From: Lycorma delicatula
Lineage: Eukaryota; Arthropoda; Insecta; Hemiptera; Fulgoridae
Length of the DNA stretch: 64,000 bases
Reading direction: 5' to 3'
NCBI RefSeq assembly: GCF_047948215.1
Contig: NC_134456.1
Span: 13,107,730-13,171,729 of the forward strand
Both the position numbers and the translations under genes were made by a program. The notes under the pieces were generated by a model, which was given only the letters and a program-made list of their open reading frames with translations, was not told where the DNA came from and did not search any database. Of the stretch, positions 12,140 through 24,719 are shown piece after piece. Within the stretch, counting starts at the first letter, position 1; each line of letters begins with the position of its first letter.

Positions 12140-15100
12140 AAAGATAAATCCTGGAATGGAATGCAAAGCTGGCAGGAGTCTATTACTCCCTACTTTATCG
12201 CAGAATCTGGACAGAGTCCCTTGCTGCTGGATCGTTCTAATCGGGCTTGTTTTTTAAAAGGGTTATTTTTTTAATCGCGGATCTAATTTTTCAAGTTTTG
12301 TCTATTATTATTTTAGTGAATTTAAGACGGATTTAATTGCATTCCAATCCGTTGTTAAACCAGCTTTATCGAACCCATTTCATGGGCCGACCGCGGAAGG
12401 CTAGGCTTATAAAGCCTGTCCTCCCGACGTAATTCCCCTTCAGACCGTCCACTGAAGTCCTTTCGGTGCTAACTCTTAATAGGCTAGCAGGAATACGCCA
12501 CAACGGGGCACTACCTGTAAGGAGGGAGCAATGCGTCCCCTTTTCCGGAGGAGTCGCAATTGCTGGGTTATTTTATCAGATAAATCCTGGAAAGTTCTTT
12601 TGGTGATAATACCCCTTCTGTTAATGTAAAACGGGAAAAGTTGCCATCGGATAGAGGGGCGACCAACTAAAAGAATCGACAGACGAGTCAGAATACACCC
12701 AAACAGATTCTAAAACCGCATAATTTCACAAACATTGCAACAATAAACATAAACTCGCTAGAAAAAACAGGTAAACTAAAAAATTTACTAGATAATCTCA
12801 CAGAGCAGAAAATAACAATACTAGTAATACAATAAATGAGGAACACGACATAAGACCCGCATGAATCGCTAGGGTACAGAATATACCAAGGTATCTCAGG
12901 AAAAAGGGTAATGAAAAACGTACCACAATTTGGAACTGGGTTCATAGTAAAAAATTCTATAACGGAATCAATTAAAGGATTTAAATCTTATACAGATAGA
13001 ATAACCAGCCTAACAATCAAATCTGCTAATAAAATGTATACACTAGTTAATGTGCATGCGCCCACAAATGACAAAAACAGCGCACCTCCCAAAGAAGTAG
13101 AAAAATTTTGGTAGCTGTTAGATCAAATCCTTACAACCATACCACCTAAACATGTTAAAATCTTATTAGAAGATTTCAACGTAAGTAACATTAGGTAACA
13201 GGGAAAGAAAAAATCGGGAGATTGGCCAGTACAAAGAAAAACAAGCACAAACGGCAAAAGATTAATAAAAACATGCAGAAACCACAATCTCTTGATTAAA
13301 TAAACACGGCCCAAAAGAAAACCACATAAAAAGAAAACATAGAAACACACAGACTGGAGAAAGGGAGAATATCAACTATATCACGTATGTATGGATAAGA
13401 ACCAACACAGAGAAATCTATAACGTAAACGTAATGAGAGGAGTAGACCTAGGTTCTGACCGTTATTTATCCAAAACAAAAATTAAACTAACACCAGAAAA
13501 AAGAATAAAAAAACTACAAAATCCAAAAGAACATATAATCAAGAAAACATCCAAAACAATGCACAAAACACAACACATACAGAAACAATGGAAATAAATA
13601 TTAAAATAGAACAACTAACAGAAAAATTAAAAAATATAGCGGCAGGATTAGCCCGACCTAATAAAAGGAAAAATCACCAACGGTTGAAAAACTGCTGCGA
13701 CTTAACAGTGGAGGCTAGACATAGAGCGTGGATAAAGTTTCAGAATAATAAAACAGAAGAAAACCACACAAAACTAATACAACAACGAAAACAAACATAA
13801 AAAGAGTCAAGAGCAGCTAAAAGAAAATTTCACAACAATCAATTAAATCAAATAGAAGATGACTTCACGAAAAATAACTCCAGACAATGTTACAAAACAT
13901 TTAAAAACGAGATCAGAACTTATACACTACCAACAGTAATGTTAAAAAACAAAGATGGAGTAATGGCACATAATGATAAATAAAACGCGGACATAATGAC
14001 TAAAAGTTTCAAAAAGCTGCTGAATTTCGAAAACCCGACCACCCTATTTGATATCTATACAAACACAGTAATAAAACCCCCAACAGAAAATATACAAACA
14101 CCAACAAAAGAAGAATTAAAAAGTGCAATTAAACAACTAAAAAGCAACAAAACCAGCGGTGAAGACCAACTAACTGCAGAATTATGGAAAAACGCAAGAG
14201 AAAATGCGATAACTCTACAAGGAGCGATCCAAAAAATATGGGAAAATTACGAAATCCCAGAAAAATGGACAATAGCAATAATATGCCCAATCCACAAAAA
14301 AGGAGAAAAGACAAACCCAGATAATTACAGAGGGATATCCTTCTTAGATTGCACGTAATAGATACTAAACCTAAAACTCATCGATTATTACAAATCGAGA
14401 GACAAACAAGTGGTAATATCCTTTATAGATTTTAAAAAGGCATATGATTGCATACATAGGGAATCCCTGTTAAAAATACTAAGCAACTTTGGTCTGCATC
14501 CAAAACTTATCAAAATGATCAGCCTAACTTTAAAAAACACAATGTCAAAGGTTAAATTCAGAGGAGATATATCAGATGCATTTGAAGTAAAAACGGGATT
14601 GAGACAGGGAGATGGATTATCCCCATTATTATTTAACTGCGCACTAGAATATATGATTAGAGAATGGAGAAAATTAAATCAGAAAAAAATAAAAATTGGA
14701 GCAAAAATTAAAGTAAACTGCCTGGGTTTCGCGGACGATCTAGCCCTCCTCTCAAACACCATAAAAGAAAGAAGCTAGTACCCAAATAGAAACACTGAAA
14801 CAAGTTGCTGAAAAAATAAGTTTGAAAATACCATATGAAAAAAGTAAAATTACGGTCAGGGATCCACTATGCATTAATCATGTAAACGTAAACGGAAACA
14901 AAGTGAAACTAGTGGGAAAATTTAAATACCTAGGAGATATCATAACGTATAACAGCAGTGAGAAAATAAACCGGCAAGAAAGAACTGAGAAACTTAAAAA
15001 ATCATTAATAACTACCCAAAACACATACAATAAAAAATGCCTATCGACAAAAACAGTAATTCTTCCAGAAATACAGAACGCCAGCGAGACTCTCTTCGGA

Positions 15101-16029
15101 CCATACAAAATTGGAGAAGTAGAAAGGATCGAAAAGATAGAAAGGAAGATAGTCGGAAATCGCATAAATAAGAAAAACATAGTGGAGAATAATCCCAAAT
15201 GAAGAGTATATAAAATAATAACCCCCATTAACAAATTTCTTCAGAAAAAAGAATTTCATTCTTGGGGCACCTACTTAGAGCAGAAAACACCAGACTTGCA
15301 AACCAAATAATTAACTTATACTTTTTTTTTCTCCCATTCTCTCCCCGACCGGATATCCAATTAAGTATACTCAGTCGGGGAGAGTGTCCTTTTACTCTCA
15401 AAGGAGGCGTCCCCCACCCGCCGGCTATACGTCCGGCACGGCAGGTTGGCCTCCCCGGTCTCGGATCTTTTGTTTTGCATTGCCTGCCTCTAATCCCCCG
15501 CTTTAGAGCCAAGGTCCGGCTATGCCGTCCCCCAGCGCCTCAGCAGGGAACCGGGACTCGGTCTTTACGCCTTTGGCCTCTAATCGACAGCGCCGACCCC
15601 ACAAAGAGCCTAGGCTCCCGCAGGGACGACCCCGCCGACCGAGACTTGGTCTTTTATTTTAACCCAAACTCAAACTCAAACTAATTAACTTATACTGGGA
15701 ACGAACAACAAAACCGAAATGAATAAAGTAAGTCCGAAAAGATATGGAAAAGTTGAGAATCTCCAAAGAAGATATAATCATATAATCTGAAAAATACGAC
15801 TAACTAATTAAAAATAATAGGACAACATTTGAACCTAAAATCAAAAAGAAATCCAACAGGGTATACTCAGACGAAGACAGGCGCCAAAGATCAGAACGCC
15901 TCAAAAAGAAAAGAAGCAAGAATAAAACAACTCACACGATTCGTGAATAAGAAGAACCGATTACAAAATGGACTGGCCCAGAAATTGAACTAAAATGATC
16001 CTATGAGATCATAAGAGCAAAAAAAAAAA
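12140..16029 (+). mobile_element. Degenerate non-LTR retrotransposon with nested insertion
   Basis: The 5' UTR (about 12140-12680) is GC-richer than its surroundings and is shared with an antisense fragment at 44.3-44.9 kb. An endonuclease remnant follows (FGTGFIVKNS, LVNVHAPTND). The RT comes in pieces: 13996-14358 with KSNKTSGEDQLTAELW, 14410-14778 with SFIDFKKAYDCI, RQGDGLSPLLFN and CLGFADDLALL, and 14822-15202. The C-terminal GHLLRAENTRLANQI is interrupted at 15321 by an insert and resumes at 15696. The element ends in poly(A) at about 16029. Many stops and frameshifts show it is old. The exact 5' end is uncertain. Confidence 0.75.
15322..15681 (-). mobile_element. 3' UTR fragment of the R1-like element, nested insertion
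   Basis: A 360-base insert is flanked by a 14-base target duplication, TAATTAACTTATAC, at 15308-15321 and 15682-15695. It begins (minus strand) with a short GTTTGA repeat at 15681 and ends in poly(A) at 15322. Its sequence matches the GC-rich 3' UTR of the 4.5-6.4 kb element, including the GTATACTTAATTGGAT block before the tail. No protein is encoded; the apparent 94- and 140-residue frames here are chance frames in GC-rich DNA. Confidence 0.88.
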
Positions 16030-16689
16030 TTATAATAATAAGTATATTTTTGCCTCCATTGTATTTTATTATAATATACACTTCGGATATCATTTAAAAA
16101 ATATAAAATTCTAATTTTAAAGTAAACAAAGAGAAAAACTTGCAAATTTTCACAAAATTCTCAAAATTTTGAAAAATAATTTTTCAAAAATTCTCTTGCT
16201 TGGATTTGGACTCGTATTAATCCTTCTACGCGAATATATAGCGGCAGGTGTAGTTGACTTAAGATATAAATCTTAACGGATAACCGTTAAGAAACAGAAT
16301 ATTTCTAAAATCTTACTCAATTACGAGTAATTAACACTGTATCAAAACTGCTTAATTTATTTCATACTTTACATTTCGATGTCTAAAAAAAGCGTTGGAT
16401 ACTTTACAATTGATCAGTGAATAGATAACCAATGAATTAGATTAAATACTTTAGGTTATACGTGCTATGAACAAAATTAGAATTATATAATTTTCAGTAA
16501 TTTTTTATATTAATTTACGTTCATTGTGTCACGATTAAATGTATAGCTACATGTAGGTAGTTTGATGGCAGAGTTTTTATCACCCAGCCACGGACAAAAT
16601 GACAGACGCGAAGAGAGTTAAATAAAAGCATAAAAGTATTACCTCTGTAAATTTTTCTTTTTATGAGATTACGGGCATCAACTGCTTTG

Positions 16690-17035
16690 GTCATTAGCAC
16701 AATTTATTTTTTATTTCTTGACGTACTAATATTTTTAAAAAATGCAATTTATGTCACAAAATTCAGGGTGTGTCCCTTTAAACGAGCGTGCGTTTTTCCC
16801 TGTTCCTTTTTCCATCTGTAATTAAGTATTATAGAAATCTATAATTAAATATTTCATCGTACATGCTGATAATAATTATGCGAGAAAGACTGCCACATCC
16901 TTTTCCGAAACGGATATAATTATCAATTGAGATAAAGATGACACGGGCTTCGGTAATTATGGAATTATCTACTTTCCAAAATGTAATATAAAAAGCGTTC
17001 GATCATTGAAGTATTATCGAAACTTTTATCTAATA
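16690..17035 (+). promoter_or_regulatory. Orphan duplicate of the secreted-peptide promoter
   Basis: The stretch is homologous to 24720-25010, the promoter of the small peptide gene. The best-conserved block, CCACATCCTTTTCCGAAACG followed by ATTATCAA and TGAGATAAAGA, is almost identical in both. A TATAAAAAG box lies near 16988. No matching exon with a signal peptide follows; at about 17040 the sequence passes into the duplicated segment shared with 11.2 kb. It is probably the remains of a second gene copy. GATA-type sites (TTATCA, TGAGATAA) are conserved in both. Confidence 0.65.
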
Positions 17036-17039
17036 ATAT

Positions 17040-17985
17040 AAGAACAGTGCATTAATTTTAATTTTCTAATATTTAAGGTAATTTTAAAAATAATATATAA
17101 TCTGCGGTACAAGTTTGAATGGTTCCAGAAACATAAACGCTTTACAAGGATTAATAGGAATACAAAGGAGCTTAATTTCGAACTAAACATAATTTCTTGT
17201 CGTAACAAAGTCGAAACAATGCATAATCAAATTCATTTAATTACATTACTTTTACAAATAATAAATAAAATGAAAAGGTAAAATAGCAAGTTAATAAGAT
17301 AAAAATAAAACATAATATAGAGAAATTTTAAATAAATCCTGCAGTTCTGCGCAAGAACACACAGTTTTCGTTTTTTTCCACGGTCCAATTCGCAACATCA
17401 CAACAAACCACGCTACTAATTTACTCCGCTCAAATTTTTCCTCTTTTAAATCTTGCGTAACTCAAGAACGACGTAGCCGATCATCACTGAATTGTCACAC
17501 GCGCAACCTGAAATACACTGCTATAGTTTATCTAAATTTCAATGAAATTGATGTAATCGTTTTGGAGATTTTCGAGTAGCAAATGTTTATACATAGGCCT
17601 ATAAATAAATATATAAGGAAACCACAATTTCAATGAGTGGTAATTTCGTGCTGCTCATACCTCAAGACGTAACAGTAAAGATTTAATTATAAATCTTCTC
17701 GCTTAATTAACTATATTTCCTAATTATTAAATTTCTGCTCTAACATATTAAATAAATTATTCGTGGTAGTCTTATTTTCACTCAACAGTTAATCGACTCG
17801 GTAAATCTGACACGTAACCTCGAACCTTAAGATGTATTACCGATCGGAATATAGTATATTAACCAAGATATTAACCAAAAAAATTATTACTTGTGGGAAC
17901 CTTTAAACTAGTGATTTTGCGTAATAATTGAATTAATTAAGCAATTGATTTTTCCCGTAATAGGATGTTATAGTCACACAATTAA
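17040..17985. repeat. Duplicated segment, partner of 11190-11900
   Basis: See the partner entry. It lies between the orphan promoter and an RTE insertion. No gene is visible. Confidence 0.6.
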
Positions 17986-19442
17986 TTTTTTTTTTGTCCT
18001 CTGTCATTTGACTGGTTTGATGCAGCTCTCCAAGATTCCCTATTTAGTGCTAGTCGTTTCATTTCAGTATACCCTGTACATCCTACATCCCTAACAATTT
18101 GTTTTACATATTCCAAACGTGGCCTGCCTACACAATTTTTTCCTTCTACCTGTCCTTCCAATATCAAAGCGACTATTCCAGGATGCCTTAGTATGTGGCC
18201 TATAAGTCTGTCTCTTCTTTTAACTATATTTTTCCAAACGCATCTATCTTCATCTATTTGCCGCAATACCTCTTCATTTGTCACTTTATCCACCCGTCTG
18301 ATTTTTAACATTCTCCTATAACACCGCATTTCAAAAGCTTCTAATCTTTTCTTCTCAGATACTCCGATCGTCCAAGTTTCACTTCCATATAAAGCGACCT
18401 CCAAACATACACTTTCAAAAATCTTTTCCTGACATTTAAATTAATTTTTGATGTAAACAAATTATATTTCTTACTGAAGGCTCGTTTAGCTTGTGGTATT
18501 CGGCATTTTATATCGCTCCTGCTTCGTCCATCTTTAGTAATTCTACTTCCCAAATAACAAAATTCTTCTACCTCCATAATCTTTTCTCCTCCTATTTTCA
18601 CATTCAGCGGTCCATCTTTGTTATTTCTGCTACATTTCTTTACTTTTGTTTTGTTCTTGTTTATTTTCACGCGATAGTTCTTGCGTAGGAAGATCAATGC
18701 CGTTCATTGTTTCTTCTAAATCCTTTTTACTCTCGGCTAGAATTACTATATCATCAGCAAATCGTAGCATCTTTCTCTTTTCACCTTGTACTGTTACTCC
18801 GAATCTAAATTGTTCTTTAACATCATTAACCGCTAGTTTCATTTAAAGATTAAAAAGTAACGGAGATAGGGAACATCCTTGTCGGACTCCCTTTCTTATT
18901 ACGGCTTCTTTCTTATGTTCTTCGATTATTACTGTTGCTGTTTCGTTCCTGTACATGTTAGCAATTGTTCTTCTATCTCTGTATTTGAACCCTAATTTTT
19001 TTAAAATGCTGAACATTTTATTCCAGTCTACGTTATCGAATGCTTTTTCTAGGTCTATAAACGCCAAGCATGTCGGTTTGTTTTTCTTTAATCTTCCTTC
19101 TACTATTAATCTGAGGCCTAAAATTGCTTCCCTTGTCCCTATACTTTTCCTGAAACCAAATTGGTCATCTCCTAACACTTCTTCCACTCTCCACTCAATT
19201 CTTCTGTATATAATTCTAGTTAAGATTTTTGATGCGTGACTAGTTAAACTAATTGTTCTGTATTCTTCACACTTATCTGCCCCTGCTTTCTTTGGTATCA
19301 TGACTAAAACACTTTTTTTGAAGTCTGACGGAAATTCCCCTTTTTCATAAATATTACACACCTGTTTGTATAATGTACCGATCGCTTCCTCACCTGCACT
19401 GTGCAGTAATTCTACAGGTATTTGTACTTTAGATTCTGACGT
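17985..19442 (-). mobile_element. RTE-like non-LTR retrotransposon, copy B
   Basis: An antisense copy whose 3' poly(A) is at about 17988 and whose 5' end is truncated near 19442. The RT frame 19361-18843 (IPKKAGADKCEEYRTISLTS, QFGFRKSIGTREAI, LAFIDLEKAFDNVDW, RQGCSLSPLLFNL) ends at a TAA that replaces the tyrosine codon of the family. FADDIVILAES follows in 18842-18630. Further frame changes occur near 18690 and 18400. The C-terminal frame is 18404-17982. It is inactive. Confidence 0.88.
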
Positions 19443-19990
19443 CTAAAAAACTACTGTCTACAACTGATCAGTTAGATTAGTGTTAATCCTAATTTTAGGT
19501 AATAAGATCATGAACGTAATTATAATTATCATTTCTCTGTAACGGTTTAATTTCTGTTAATCGTTTCAGGGCTAAAAATGAATATGAGCGTATGAGTAGT
19601 TTTACAACAAAACAAATTATTCCAGAATCATTTTATTTGTTAGCTGTCAAGCATTTGGCAAATTAAAAAAAAAATATTTTATTTGTTAAATTATAATTTG
19701 TTAAGCCGATTATACAAAAGTTTAAGTCAGTAATACTTTTATAGGTTAGGCGTGTATTTCTTTGACTTTAATATTTTCAGAAATAAGTAAATATTTTAGA
19801 GTAAAAATACAGAGCTAGAAACGATCAACTTGTCGATAAGAGTTAGTAGTAAAATTTTGCCGAAAAAATGTTGGATAGAATATTTCTATAGTCCATTAGA
19901 TATAAAATATGAGCAATATTTATTGTATATGTACATATTATAATGGTTCTGACATTTTATTTTACTTGACAACGAAAGAGTTAGAAAATT
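19443..19990. other. AT-rich non-coding stretch
   Basis: Nothing recognisable lies between the RTE copy and the duplicated segment at 19990. Confidence 0.5.
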
Positions 19991-20690
19991 TATACGTTTT
20001 CATACTTCAGCTAGTTTAATTATTTAATAACTATTTTATTAAATTACAATTTTATAAGATCTGCTTCATTAGAAATTAATGTCTTTGTAGCATGTATAAA
20101 ATATTTTGCCAGACCGGGATTTAAATCCACCTGAAAAATTGCGAAACCATCACTCCGTCAAGGAAGTCAACAATAATCATTGTGCATAATTCAATAACAA
20201 AATTGTTTTAAGACAATAATTGTTTTCCCAATGTGTACGTTACAATCTGTTCATGTAGTGAACAATAAGCAATCCCCCCGCGATCCAATGAAATGAAGAT
20301 GACATGTAAATGAAATGTAGTCTTGTCGAGGAGACTCAGGTCAACCATTCCTGAGAGAAGGGATTAATTGAACCCCAACCACCAAATTACAAAAGTATCT
20401 GCTGCCTACTATTCAAATCTGTATAAAAGCAACTAATTTTTACAAGAATTTAAACACTAAAATTTTATAATAATCTTACAAATTAAACAGATAATGAGAT
20501 TATTTTGAGTAATGTTAGAATTACTTAAAATATTTAGCTTTGTATTTTGATTCGTTTGCATGTTTCACTACAAATTAAACATTTTCTCTGTTATTAATTA
20601 AATTTGTGTTAGAATTATACAGTCTTAAAAGATTCGATTTCAAAATAACGAACTTTTAATACGAACATTTAATAGATTTGTTTATGTGCA
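19990..20690. repeat. Duplicated segment, partner of 1170-1840
   Basis: See the partner entry. It contains the family 1 SINE fragment at about 20310-20455, so that SINE predates the duplication. Confidence 0.65.
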
Positions 20691-21392
20691 TGCGAACTAT
20701 CGCATTAAAATAAACAAGAACAAAACAAAAGTAATGAAATGTAGTAGAAATAACAAAGATGGACCGCTGAATGTGAAAATAGGAGAAGAAAAGATGATGG
20801 AGGTAGAAGAATTTTGTTATTTGGGAAGTAGAATTACTAAAGATGGACGAAGCAGGAGCGATATAAAATGCCGAATAGCACAAGCTAAACGAGCCTTCAG
20901 TAAGAAATATAATTTGTTTACATCAAAAATTAATTTAAATGTCAGGAAAAGATTTTTGAAAGTATATGTTTGGAGCGTCGCTTTATATGGAAGTGAAACT
21001 TGGACGATCGGAGTATCTCAGAAGAAAAGATTAGAAGCTTTTTAAATGCGGTGCTATAGGAGAATGTTAAAAATCAGACGGGCGGATAAAGTGACAAATG
21101 AAGAGGTATTGCGGCAAATAGATGAAGAAAGAAGCGTTTGGAAAAATATAGTTAAAAGAGACACAGACTTATAGGCCACATACTAAGGCATCCTGGAATA
21201 GTCGCTTTAATATTGGAAGGACAGGTAGAAGGGAAAAATTGTGTAGGCAGGCCACGTTTGGAGTATGTAAAACAAATTGTTAGGGATGTAGGATGTAGAG
21301 GGTATACTGAAATGAAACGACTAGCACTAGATAGGGAATCTTGGAGAGCTGCATCAAACCAGTCAAATGACTGAAGACAAAAAAAAAAAATT
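20690..21392 (+). mobile_element. RTE-like non-LTR retrotransposon, copy C
   Basis: 5' truncated within the palm region after the catalytic box. The frame 20686-21045 (EFCYLGSRITKDGRSRSDIK) ends in a TAA where copy A encodes EM. A second indel follows near 21160. The poly(A) tail is at 21380-21392. Confidence 0.88.
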
Positions 21393-22090
21393 TGAAAATA
21401 ATTAGCACGATTTTTTTCAACTATTTTGAAACCGAGTCTTTTAACATTTTTAAAGATTTTTAACGTGACACTTTGTCATTCCTCAATAAAACCTTTTTAC
21501 TGACATAATCCTACTATGAAGTAAAGTTATTTTCTATAGACTGTTACTCACTTCGGCTACTCCAATAAATAAATTTAAAAAAATGTTTTATGAAAATTCT
21601 TATTTGGATGTTCAAAAATTCGAGATTATCCACAAACACTATTATTTTCTTCTCTATTGATTTTAATTTTATAATTTTTAATCTATGTTTCGGTAAGATT
21701 TTATCACTGTAATTTGTGAATATTTCTTAATTGTACATATTTTTAAAACAATTGTTCAGGTTTTTTAGCTCCGTCTGATTAAATTACGTAGAAGTATTAC
21801 ATTTATAAACTGATATAGGTTTAAAATTGTGGAAACATTATTACAAATCTTTCTTTTTGAATTAAAAGTTTTTTCGATGACTAAATTTTATTTTCCAGAT
21901 ATAAATAAATTTAGTTATTAATAATATATTAAATTCGTAAAAATCTTTCATTTAAAATCATAATGCAAATAATTTTTACGAGTACGGATTTTAGTAAATA
22001 CTAATTTTGAGTCGCATCAGATTTTCAAAGAATTTGTAGGAATCGCTACTACGCCCGGTCAGATCGTTATGAATTCTTCTGAACACGATT
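21393..22090. other. AT-rich non-coding stretch
   Basis: Nothing recognisable was found. Confidence 0.5.
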
Positions 22091-22260
22091 CTGGTAATGA
22101 TTGCATACAAATATATGTATGTATGTATACAACATTTTGTCCGCTCTACCGGACGCAAATCTTAACCGATTTCGACGAAACTTGGTGGAGGTGATATAAG
22201 CCAATAGGAAATAGATCCCTATTGATTTAAAGCAAATCGAATCACAGGAACTGAAGTTAA
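22090..22260 (+). repeat. Dispersed repeat, inverted partner of 9845-9990
   Basis: It contains a TATGTATG microsatellite followed by the shared CCGGACGCAAATCTTAACCG-type block. Confidence 0.6.
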
Positions 22261-22330
22261 AAGAAAAAACTGGTTTACGAGTACGTTTACGAGGTTTTTA
22301 TGTTGTAAGTTGAACAGTAACATATTAGAA

Positions 22331-22570
22331 AGCCAAAATAAATTTTTCGTGCATCACTAGGTGCGAGCTGGTTTTCCAACGGTTCCAAAACGTCACGCTT
22401 AACCCAAATCAGGATTTTGCTAGCACAGGCAGGTGCGAAATGGTTTCGCAATAATTCAAATTCAATTTTTTTTTTTTTGAGACCAAAATCAGATTTTTGC
22501 GAGCACCATCAGGTACTAGCTAGTTTCACTGTAGTAGTTTAGTTTCGGAATAATTCAAAATATTATTTGG
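22331..22570. repeat. Three imperfect tandem units of about 70-80 bases
   Basis: Units begin near 22331, 22405 and 22480. Each has an AAA-TCAGATTTTTGC-like part, a GCA-C-TCAGGTGCGAGCT-like part and GGTTTC. They are diverged and non-coding. Confidence 0.55.
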
Positions 22571-22789
22571 TACGAAGGAAACATGTAGTGTCCAAAATAA
22601 CGTTTTGAAGTTTTAATGGTTTTGGGTTTGAACTGGATTAAACTGAACTCTTTCTTTTTTGTGCGCACGGCTACAAAACCAAACAAATTATGGGTATCAG
22701 TATCACACTGGGTCGTTGGCAAATATGAAAGTTAAGCAACTGATGCACTTACAACTCAACTATGCGAATAGGAGGAAGAGAATAAAACA

Positions 22790-23445
22790 CAATTTTTTTT
22801 TTGTCTTCAGTCATTTGACTGGTTTGATGCAGCTCTCCAAGATTCCCTATCTAGTGCTAGTCGTTTCATTTCAGTATACCCTCTACATCCTACATCCCTA
22901 ACAATTTGTTTCAAAAGTCGCCTTCCTCTTCCCACCGAACCTCACTAATTCCTACTACATCCACATTTATCCTATCCATTTCCCTTTTTAAATTTTCTAG
23001 CCTACCAACCTTTTTTAAACTTCTAACATTCCACGCTCCGGCTCGTAGAATGTTATTTTTTAATTTTCTGGTGACCCCTTCCTTAGTAGTCCCCACCCGG
23101 AGATCCGAACGGGGGACTAGTTTACCTCCGGAATATTTTACCAAGGAAGGCGCCTCCATCATTGCTGCATGAAAATGCAGAGAGCCACATTTTCTTGGAA
23201 AATGTTTTCCATTGCTTTCAGCTGCGCAGTACTCAGAGGACCGAGTGATGTTGATATGGCGGTTTAAGTCATTCTGACTCACGCCCCTAACAACTACTGA
23301 AAGAGCTGCTGCCCTCTTTCAGGAATCATTCCTTAGTCTGGCTCTCAACAGATACCTCTCCGATATGGTTGCACCTTCGGTCCAGCTACTCTGTATCCCT
23401 GAGCACTCAAGCCCCCTCACCAACGGCAAGGTCTCATGATTCATA
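22790..23445 (-). mobile_element. Internally deleted RTE-like element, copy E
   Basis: On the minus strand the element starts near 23445, runs through a 5' region and the beginning of the endonuclease (LRAGAWNVRSLKKVGRLENL, VVGISEVRWEEEGDF), and at 22911-22912 jumps straight to the last ~110 bases of the family, ending in the poly(A) at about 22795. Nearly all of the endonuclease and RT is missing, so it is a non-autonomous derivative with both ends. The open frame 23282-22911 spans the 5' part. Confidence 0.8.
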
Positions 23446-23459
23446 GAGGAGGAAAACAC

Positions 23460-24700
23460 AAATATACAAGTATAATGAATTTATTAGAAATACACAGTAC
23501 CGTGTAGTATTATAAAAGAAGACAACCTAACATGAAATAAAAAAATAAAAAAAAAATACCGAAAGTAATATTATTCAAAAAACATTACGAGCAGTGCGAC
23601 ATCCTTTCTTTATTAATTAAATCCAGAAATTCGCCCTTCTGAGAGGCTTTTATTGCGACAAAGCTTTTTTTTTTAATTAAAAGAAGCTGGAGAAAATATC
23701 TAGACATATAAGATTTCAAATCGTTTTAAAAAGATAATTTTTTTAAAAGAAATTTTTAAAAATATGTTTCAATTTTCATTAATTTGAGGAAAGCTAAAGA
23801 ATTTGTAATAATAAAATCATTCTGGCATCAAGTAAAAAAAAAAAATGTTTTTTTTTTTTAATTTTTTGAAAATTAAGTTTGAATAAAACTCAACTAAATT
23901 TTTTTTAAATGGGCCAAGGGTTAAATAGTACCAAGATAATAAAAGAAACTTGATTACATTTCCAGTAAAATAAATTTTTTATTCATCCGAACTGACATGA
24001 TTCTAAACGAATCGATTATTCGAATTTTTTTTTTTTTTAATTACGGAGTGCAGCTTCTTATAACGATTGGTATTTAAAATGCAACGAAACATTACATTTT
24101 TTGTATAAAAAATCATTTTAAAACGTATTACAATTGAATTTCACTATTTTTATACGGAAAAATATTACGATTTTATCTGCTACTTTACATAACTCACAAG
24201 TATAACGCTGAAAAAAATTTTCTTTCTTACTAAAAACATTTTTATAAGTTCTTAACTTCTTAGTTGTACATTTGACTACAAAAGCGTACTAACAACAAAT
24301 TTACATCATATTGATAAGCAATCGATACGTTAACATAGCCAAAGACGCCGCACCGTATTAATATAAATTTGAAAAGGTTCATTTCTATCTATATGTGTCT
24401 AATTAAATTCCTTTCAATAATGGATTAAAATTTTGTTCTCAAATTTCATATCCATGAATGATCCAGTTAGTATTTTTAGTAAAATAGAAATGTCGTATTG
24501 TAATAATTTCTTGAAAATTGATCATTAATAATTTATACATTTATTTCCCACGTAGTTTTACGGGAAGTATTTGCTTATATAATGATACCTAACCAATTTC
24601 CGTTGTTATACCGTTTAGATTAATTGCACATTATAACTAAGGAGAGTAATTCTATTGGCAACGATAAAAAATTTACCCGTTTAGAAATCTTTTATTTCTT
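23460..24700. other. AT-rich non-coding stretch
   Basis: Homopolymer runs only; no gene or boundary was recognised. Confidence 0.5.
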
Positions 24701-24719
24701 GAGATACCTTTATTAAAAA

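Noticed and set aside
15228..15684. GC-rich open frames on both strands
   Set aside because: They lie in the 3' UTR of an R1-like element and show no protein signature.
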